Assembly: GCA_022496185.1 (NCBI GenBank)
Contig: WTXG01000435.1
Span: forward strand, 1-23,666
DNA from: Multifurca ochricompacta
Taxonomy: Eukaryota > Basidiomycota > Agaricomycetes > Russulales > Russulaceae
Length of the DNA: 23,666 nt
Direction of reading: 5' to 3'
Shown here in pieces: positions 18,736-23,666 of the stretch (position 1 is the first letter of the stretch; each line of letters opens with the position of its first letter). The notes under the pieces are model-generated. The model ran no database searches. It saw only the letters and a program-made list of their open reading frames with translations, and was not told where the DNA came from. Position numbers and translations under genes: made by a program.

Positions 18736-19237
18736 TGTGAAACAGGCATGGTGCGCAGCATACTGACTGTGAGTTAGTTGTTCAACTAGAGCGACAAGTT
18801 AGACTTCAGAGATGAAGAAAACTCTATTACTATACTACTGACCTAGAGCGACAAGTTAGCTATAGAGAGCGGTTAGTCAAAGGTATAAGTAGGAAGTAAT
18901 GTAGAGTGGACTTACACTTCAGAGATGAAGAAAACTCTGAAGTGTAGAGGATGAAACAGACACCCTTATATACTAATCAAGGGGTGGTCTGTGCACTGGG
19001 AATAAGTCCACAAGTGCCGGACAAAGTCCAAACAATAAACATGAGGGAGAAAGGCCATTGGCCAGTACAGAAATCACATGTTACATAGTGCATCAGTCAG
19101 CTACTGCGGAATGTGAGAAAGAAAGTAATAATGATAATGTAAATAGTCCGAAACTCCGGTATCTAATCTAATCTACAAAGCAGCTAATCTAATCACCTGA
19201 TGCCTGAAGCATCACCAAACATCTTCTGTGTTCAACA
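18736..19237 (-). repeat. 5' LTR of Copia-A (502 bp)
   Basis: Minus-strand LTR, TG...CA with both ends intact. It differs from 4663-5164 at four positions that I can find: the outer G/A, and three CpG sites. The inverted repeat near the transcript start is at 18914-18945. Confidence 0.95.
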
Positions 19238-19242
19238 CACAT
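19238..19242. repeat. Target-site duplication of Copia-A, right copy (CACAT)
   Basis: Perfect match to 4658-4662. Confidence 0.92.
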
Positions 19243-19630
19243 TCCCCCTCATATCCCAGAACTTGAAACACTCTTGCTCAGAGGAGAATGCCTCTACTAC
19301 CTCTCTACCTTTTGTCTAGACCATACCAGAATCAACCTTACCTTTGACGAGGTCTGCCTTCACTCTGCTCCCTCCCCTTCTGGCTGGCGCCTTGTAGAAA
19401 CAGAAGGAATACAGATTGAATACCTGTGGACTGCTGATTACTGGGAGACCACCTCACGCAACCACTGCCCCTTCCTTGTTAACCCCCCCTACTCTCCCAT
19501 CCATATCCCTTGCCTCCACAACTACTGCTATTGCTTCACACCCTCCAAAGACACCAACACCTCTGAATATCATGAGTACTACTGCCACCTCCAGTGGAAA
19601 GATCCTGGGATCACCCCCAGAATCTTTTGA
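19243..19630 (+). pseudogene. G3 ORF-X, 3' part
   Basis: Continues the frame interrupted at 4662 (PPHIPELETLLLRGE, then FCLDHTRINLTFDEV and YLWTADYW) and stops at TGA 19628-19630. Its last 59 nt overlap the start of the gag frame (ATG 19572) in the +1 register. The overlap suggests both belong to one transcript, with ORF-X translated before gag or fused to it by frameshifting. No recognised domain. Rich in Tyr, Trp and His; no membrane helix seen. Confidence 0.55.
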
Positions 19631-20032
19631 TGGTCAAGCTTCTAAAGCAGAATGTTTCTGGTCCCAGCTAGCCAACTACTACTACCTGAATGAAGGTGCC
19701 TTCACTGATGAGAGTAGACGAGTCTCTGCAGCCCTCACCCACTTTAAACTTGATACACCAGCAGGCGAATGGGCCAGAGACCACACCAACACTGCACTCC
19801 AAGCCAACCCCCCTTCCTTCGGGACCTGGGACTGCTTCAGAACTGACTTTGAAAAACAGTTCATTCCAGTAGAGAGTCACCTCCTGTGCACCAAGGCCAT
19901 GTATGAAATTCACCAAGGCACTCACCCCTTCAATGACTGGTACCAAGAATGGTCCACCCATGCTACTCGTGCTACAGTGGATGAAAACACCAAGATCTAT
20001 GCCTTCTGAAGCATGATCAATCAAGGTCTAGG
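19572..20032 (+). pseudogene. G3 Ty3/gypsy gag, 5' part, interrupted
   Basis: Typical retrotransposon Gag core: SPPESFDGQASKAECFW, ALTHFKLDTPAGEWARDH, FRTDFEKQFIPVE and HPFNDWYQEW. I chose ATG 19572 (MSTTATSSGK) because the preceding in-frame sequence is unlike Gag and overlaps ORF-X. A TGA at 20007-20009 lies within the conserved region just before SMINQGLG; by codon it is a likely CGA-to-TGA change. A solo LTR then splits the frame at 20033, with the rest at 20633. The sequence is clearly diverged from the G2 Gag, so G3 is a different gypsy lineage. Confidence 0.85.
20028..20032. repeat. Target-site duplication of the LTR at 20033, left copy (CTAGG)
   Basis: CTAGG at 20028-20032 and again at 20628-20632, a perfect match around the solo LTR. 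Removing the LTR and one copy joins the two gag pieces in frame (NQGLG, then QKLLGL). Confidence 0.92.
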
Positions 20033-20627
20033 TGTAACGCCTGGTGTGGGCATTCAGCACAACATGTGACAAGTTGTGTAGCAAAACTACAAAGTCAGGT
20101 GTGTACTGTCTTTCAAGTCCACAGAGGTTGGATGAGAAGTCAATACCAAGGAGCTAATCCCTTAGTACTGGTGAGCAGAAGAGTGCCAGAAGCACTGAGA
20201 CAATTCAAAAGTTGGGTCTTAGAGATCACCCAGAAGGTAATGCACCAAGTTGAATAAGAAGTTGAGTCTGAGCCATACAGGGCTATCTACATAGGTCTTA
20301 TATACATAACAGAATCAGAGTCTAAATCGGAGTATTGTACTCAGCATATCAATGAAGTTGTAATCTATCTATATGAAGAATGGAGTCAGGGTGGGCCAGG
20401 TGAGAATATACATAGACAGATCTGGTATAGTCACAATTCTGGTGGGAAAATACATAAGAGTTCTTGTGTAAAGTATGAGTCAGAGATAAGCACAGCCTAG
20501 GTCAAAGATAAGGAACAAATATGTACAAAGGAAGTCATAAATGTAATCAACAAAGGGCAAACAGAGCCAAATGGCATGTCACGTGAAGGAGAAATGGAAA
20601 AGAAACAACACAGCAGGGTTTGTAACA
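20033..20627 (-). repeat. Solo LTR of a second, divergent gypsy family (595 bp)
   Basis: Minus orientation, ends TGTAAC (damaged TGTTAC) and TGTAACA. Only short blocks match the G1/G2 LTR: the termini, the TATA region (20298-20304), the start motif (20259-20269, AGACTCAACTT on the minus strand) and the AGTGC/GCACT hairpin (20182-20196). The rest differs, so it is a distinct family of the same clade. It is CpG-poor, so old. It could be the LTR of G3's own family; this cannot be decided here. Confidence 0.88.
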
Positions 20628-20632
20628 CTAGG

Positions 20633-20702
20633 GCAGAAACTCCTTGGACTATCCCCCCAGCCCACCACACTCTGTGATCTTGTCACTAAGGCCAGAGAAT
20701 TT
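20633..20702 (+). pseudogene. G3 gag, piece between the solo LTR and Copia-C
   Basis: Seventy bases that continue Gag in frame (QKLLGLSPQPTTLCDLVTKA, then REF) after the CTAGG duplication. Cut off by the Copia-C LTR at 20703. The rest of G3 must lie beyond Copia-C, outside the window. Confidence 0.85.
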
Positions 20703-21193
20703 TGTTGAACACAGAAGATGTTCGGTGATGCTTCAGGCATCAGGTGATTAGATTAGCTACTTTGTAGATTAGATTAGATACCGGAGTTTCGGACTATTTA
20801 CATTATCTTTATTACTTTTATTCTCACATTCCGCAGTAGCTGACTGATACACCATGTAGCATGTGATTTCTGTATTGGCCAATGGCCTTTGTCCCTCAGG
20901 TTTATTGTTTGGACTTTGTCCGGCACTTGTGGACTTATTCCCAGTGCGCACAGACCATCCCTTGGAGTATATAAGGGTGTCTGTTTCGTCTTCTACACTT
21001 CAGAGTTCTTCTAACATCTGAAGTGTAAGTTCCTTTCATACTATCTACTTTACTATTAGACTGACGTTCTTTACATAGAACTTCCTTTGTCTAGGTCAGT
21101 AGTATAGTTAAAAGAGTTCTTCTAACATCTGAAGTAACTTCCTTTGTCTAGCTAACCACACAGTCAGTATGCTGCGCACATGCCTGTTTCACA
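20703..21193 (+). repeat. 5' LTR of Copia-C (491 bp)
   Basis: TGTTGAACAC at the start and TTTCACA at the end. TATATAA at 20968-20974. A perfect 10-bp inverted repeat (ACACTTCAGA / TCTGAAGTGT, 20995-21026) begins 27 bp after the TATA box, i.e. about at the expected RNA start. A second, partial copy of the repeat unit (TTCTTCTAACATCTGAAGT) follows near 21118-21136. Confidence 0.94.
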
Positions 21194-21215
21194 GGTTATG
21201 GGCCCTGAGCATGCT
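21194..21215 (+). promoter_or_regulatory. Copia-C primer-binding site (half-tRNA initiator Met)
   Basis: GGTTATGGGCCCTGAGC begins directly after the LTR. Its complement, GGGCCCATAACC with CAT in the loop, is the anticodon arm of initiator tRNA-Met. The flanking ATGCT keeps the complement of the stretch 5' to that arm. Confidence 0.78.
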
Positions 21216-22126
21216 TAACTGATCTGTCTTTTCTTTATTTTGATCAGTCCAACACTTTCTTCAAGCTCACTGCTTCAAGACTTCCTTTTCCCAATCACCG
21301 TCACAGTGAGCTTCGATTTCTTTTTTCTCTTGCCCTTAACTATCCACAAGGTGGTGCACTTTATGTGCCCACCTTGATCTGTTTGGCTAGTCCCTTAGGG
21401 GATTCTTGCAAAAGGTGACGAGGGACCCTAAGCGGGTGAAACACCTTAAGCTCCTCATGTGCGCTCTAAGTAAATAGTATTCTTAGTTATAGCTGGGTTT
21501 TCGTCCCATCCATAGTCTTAGTAGGCCCCTTGCCCAGAAGGCTTGGAGCTATAGGTTCAGTCAATGCTTGGCTCGATCCGTAAGCCAGGTTTAGCGACCT
21601 GCAGGTAGAGTTTAGGGTCTAGAACAAGGCATGGGTAGTCACTCCCATGACGCTTGGGCTCGATACAAGTAGGCTTGAACTACTATAGTAGACACATAGT
21701 AGCTAGAGGATTTTGTCTCTGGGCAGAAGTACCCGCTGCTTTTATTGGGGGTCCGCCCCAACCAGAGGAAATCTGATAGTCTACTATAGTCATGGCCCCA
21801 ATCATCTAGGGCTTAATCATGGACTCCACCACCAGCACTAGAGGAAGGGCTCTATACCCTTTGTCTCTAGTGGAACTTGCGGTTGGCTCCTCCATGACAT
21901 GACTCCCCATCTATTTACACAACGTCCCCCTGATGTGGGCTTAGGACTTGTTGTAGATGGCGCTAGATAGCCTACTATACTACTTAGAAGTCGCACATCA
22001 GAGGCAGGACTTTTTTAAGTTCTGAAGCATAGCGCCACAGATTGGATGGGCCCTCTTCAATGAGACCTGGACAACTGGTTCTAACTGCTCCTTGGAACCA
22101 GGATCAACCTTTTTAAATCATCTCAA
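21216..22126 (+). other. Copia-C leader (about 0.9 kb, untranslated)
   Basis: No gene. The sequence is well conserved with the two leader parts of Copia-A. It contains a small hairpin CATGGG/CCCATG (21630-21649) and the undisturbed version of the G2 target site (about 21734-21738). A long leader may hold packaging or dimerisation signals; that is inference. Confidence 0.8.
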
Positions 22127-23666
22127 ATGTCTTCCATCGTCTTCCCCCCTACGTTCAAGTTTGATAAACTTGATGGCTCCAACTGGCAACAGTGGTCGGT
22201 GTCTTTCACTGCCCTGTTGAGGATAAATGGAATGAAGAGGCACATTACACATGATGCCCCTGAATTCCTGAACCCTCCCAAGCCAGAGGATGGAGAAAAG
22301 GATGAAGAATATGCCAAGCGCTTCACAACCTGGTCGGAGCCAATGTACCTTGAATGGAACAGGGTGGAGGAAATCCTCATGGGAGTTCTGGTGATGGTCA
22401 CATCACCGGAAACATACTCCCAAATTGCCTCTGACAGAACTTATCCTTCTGTCAATGCCAAGTATGAGCGTTTGGAATCGCTCTATGGCTCAGTAGGAAG
22501 CATGGCCACCTACAATTTGTGGTGTTCTGTATCCTCCTTCCGCCTGGAAGAAGGAAAGCAATTCAGACCCCAATTGCAGCGTGTGTTGGATGTGAGGAGT
22601 ACTCTCAAGGAAAATGGGATGGAGATCTCTGATCTCCAGATGAGCTTTATTTTGCTCCAATCCCTACCTCCATCCTACTCAGCCATTGCTGGCTCAATCC
22701 TGGCGTCAGGTCCTCCTGACCGCCTTTCCCCTCAGGACCTTGTACAAAGGTTCCTAAATGAGGAAAGCCGACTTGCCGGCCCTGCAGGAAGTGGTGTTGG
22801 GGCTGCCCTAAATAAGGCAGCCCATGTCAACAAAAATAAAAATAAAAAACAAGTATCTTTCACGCCACCTCCTGCAGGTGCATCATCGTCCAATGATGTC
22901 ACCTGCTTCTATTGCCAGAAGCCGGGCCACAAGGCAAATGAATGTCGGCAAAGGAAACAGGACAGAGCCAATGCTGATGCAGGCAAAAAGGGCAACAAGA
23001 GGAAGGGGCAAGGCCCCAGTGTACATAATAACTCCACACAAGTAGCTACCATAGTTAATGGTAGCGGCAGAATACAGGAGGTGCATGAGACACCTCGCAT
23101 TTCACTTTATATGATGACCGAACATACGCAAGAAGTCGATGATGGCAGCAATCCTTGGATGATGGACAGTGGAGCCACCACCCATTTTACACCATACTTA
23201 GAAGATTTCTCTGAGTACTTCCCACACAAGGGACACTCGGTGACAATTGGTGATGGCTCAGTAGTCCAAGTCGAAGGAACAGGCAAAGTTATACTTAAAA
23301 CTCGAAACAATTACGAGTTAGAGTTAAATAACGTCTTCTATATGCCTGGTAGTGAAAGAATACTATCGACAAGCTGCATCACAGACAAAGGCGGCTCAGT
23401 GGAATTTAGTCCATCTGAGGTCAAAATAAAGTACAATAATGCAATCATAGCGGAAGGTATCAAGACTATGGGACTCTATTGGGTCTTCAGGAAGACTATG
23501 CAGAATTTAAATACTGCTTCCCATAAATCTGCATCAAGTAGCCTTGATACCTGGCATTTGCGCATGGGTCATATGTCAAAAGAGGCCCTCAAAAGACATG
23601 CTCCTAAGGCTGTAAAAGGCCTTAGTATTGATAATAGCCAAGTGGAAGACAAGCCGTGTTATGGCT
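22127..23666 (+). CDS. Copia-C Gag-Pol polyprotein, N-terminal 513 codons, intact
   Basis: Single frame with no stop from ATG 22127 (CTCAAATGT) to the window end. Gag opens with FKFDKLDGSNWQQWSVSF, the usual copia Gag start, and includes YERLESLYG and LQSLPPSYSAIAGSIL. The CCHC knuckle is C260-C263-H268-C273 (CFYCQKPGHKANEC). The aspartic protease active site is D347 (MMDSGATTHF), followed by YMPGSERILS. The pre-integrase zinc site begins with H477 and H482 (WHLRMGH) and C511; the window ends one base into the fourth ligand codon. Gag and Pol are in one frame with no frameshift or stop between them. Every motif is intact, unlike the matching part of Copia-A, so this may be a recent and possibly active copy. 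Confidence 0.94.
   Translation, partial: MSSIVFPPTFKFDKLDGSNWQQWSVSFTALLRINGMKRHITHDAPEFLNPPKPEDGEKDEEYAKRFTTWSEPMYLEWNRVEEILMGVLVMVTSPETYSQIASDRTYPSVNAKYERLESLYGSVGSMATYNLWCSVSSFRLEEGKQFRPQLQRVLDVRSTLKENGMEISDLQMSFILLQSLPPSYSAIAGSILASGPPDRLSPQDLVQRFLNEESRLAGPAGSGVGAALNKAAHVNKNKNKKQVSFTPPPAGASSSNDVTCFYCQKPGHKANECRQRKQDRANADAGKKGNKRKGQGPSVHNNSTQVATIVNGSGRIQEVHETPRISLYMMTEHTQEVDDGSNPWMMDSGATTHFTPYLEDFSEYFPHKGHSVTIGDGSVVQVEGTGKVILKTRNNYELELNNVFYMPGSERILSTSCITDKGGSVEFSPSEVKIKYNNAIIAEGIKTMGLYWVFRKTMQNLNTASHKSASSSLDTWHLRMGHMSKEALKRHAPKAVKGLSIDNSQVEDKPCYG

Larger units (their letters stand above)
4663..19237 (-). mobile_element. Copia-A: Ty1/copia retrotransposon, carrying a nested gypsy element
   Basis: Minus-strand element bounded by 502-bp LTRs (4663-5164 and 18736-19237) and flanked by CACAT on both sides. 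The order on the minus strand is 5' LTR, primer site, leader, gag, protease, integrase, RT, RNase H, polypurine tract, 3' LTR. Integrase before RT is the copia order. G2 (10157-18192) is inserted in the leader, between the primer site and the gag ATG (minus strand, 9765). Without G2 and its duplication the element is about 6.5 kb. The LTRs differ at only four positions that I can find, three of them at CpG. The RT/RNase H half is intact, while gag, protease and integrase are split by one-base deletions. Confidence 0.95.
20703..23666 (+). mobile_element. Copia-C: Ty1/copia retrotransposon, 5' half
   Basis: 5' LTR, primer site, 0.9-kb leader and an open Gag-Pol frame that runs off the window end. 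Same family as Copia-A in the body (gag very similar, leader alignable) but with a clearly diverged LTR, mainly in the part after the TATA box. Inserted into the G3 gag in the opposite orientation to Copia-A. The left flank is AATTT (20698-20702); the duplication cannot be checked. Confidence 0.95.

Noticed and set aside
22883..23100. Minus-strand hydrophobic ORFs, with similar ones at 8802-9168 on the plus strand
   Set aside because: Both are antisense to the copia Gag nucleocapsid region; they recur only because the two copia copies are similar.

Overview
This window looks like a fungal, probably basidiomycete (Agaricomycete-like), repeat island made only of LTR retrotransposons. I see no host gene. 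The organism call is an inference from the style of the chromodomain-bearing Ty3/gypsy integrase, the Ty1/copia polyprotein, and the strong CpG-to-TpG/CpA decay typical of methylated fungal repeats.

Layout. (1) 1-3181 is the 3' part of a decayed Ty3/gypsy chromovirus, 'G1': integrase with chromodomain, two extra ORFs (ORF3, ORF4), then a 594-bp LTR. (2) 3182-4662, 19243-20032 and 20633-20702 are pieces of another gypsy element, 'G3'. G3 has a long unrecognised ORF that overlaps the start of gag, and it is the host for three later insertions. (3) 4663-19237 is a Ty1/copia element on the minus strand, 'Copia-A', with 502-bp LTRs and a perfect 5-bp target duplication (CACAT). (4) Inside the Copia-A leader sits a full-length plus-strand chromovirus, 'G2' (10157-18192), of the same family as G1. 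(5) Inside the G2 integrase sits a minus-strand solo LTR (14750-15337). (6) A divergent minus-strand solo LTR (20033-20627, TSD CTAGG) interrupts the G3 gag. (7) 20703-23666 is the 5' half of a second copia element, 'Copia-C', on the plus strand. It has one uninterrupted Gag-Pol frame from 22127 to the window end. The nest is therefore four levels deep: G3 > Copia-A > G2 > solo LTR.

Most notable biology. G1/G2 elements carry two ORFs between the chromodomain and the 3' LTR: ORF3 (251-264 aa, predicted coiled coil) and ORF4 (135 aa, four Cys/His modules, two of them canonical CCHC knuckles). All 16 zinc-ligand residues of ORF4 are the same in both copies. G2 also shows a Tf1/sushi-type self-priming signature: the 11 nt just after the 5' LTR are complementary to the predicted mRNA 5' end. 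The copia elements instead carry a primer site complementary to the anticodon arm of initiator tRNA-Met, as in Drosophila copia and yeast Ty5.

Decay and quality. Premature stops in G1 and G3 are TGA codons, most of which align with or plausibly derive from CGA. LTR-pair differences are dominated by CpG transitions. From about 7.1 to 13.15 kb, single-base deletions are dense across the Copia-A/G2 boundary, which suggests a local consensus-error zone rather than independent decay of two elements.
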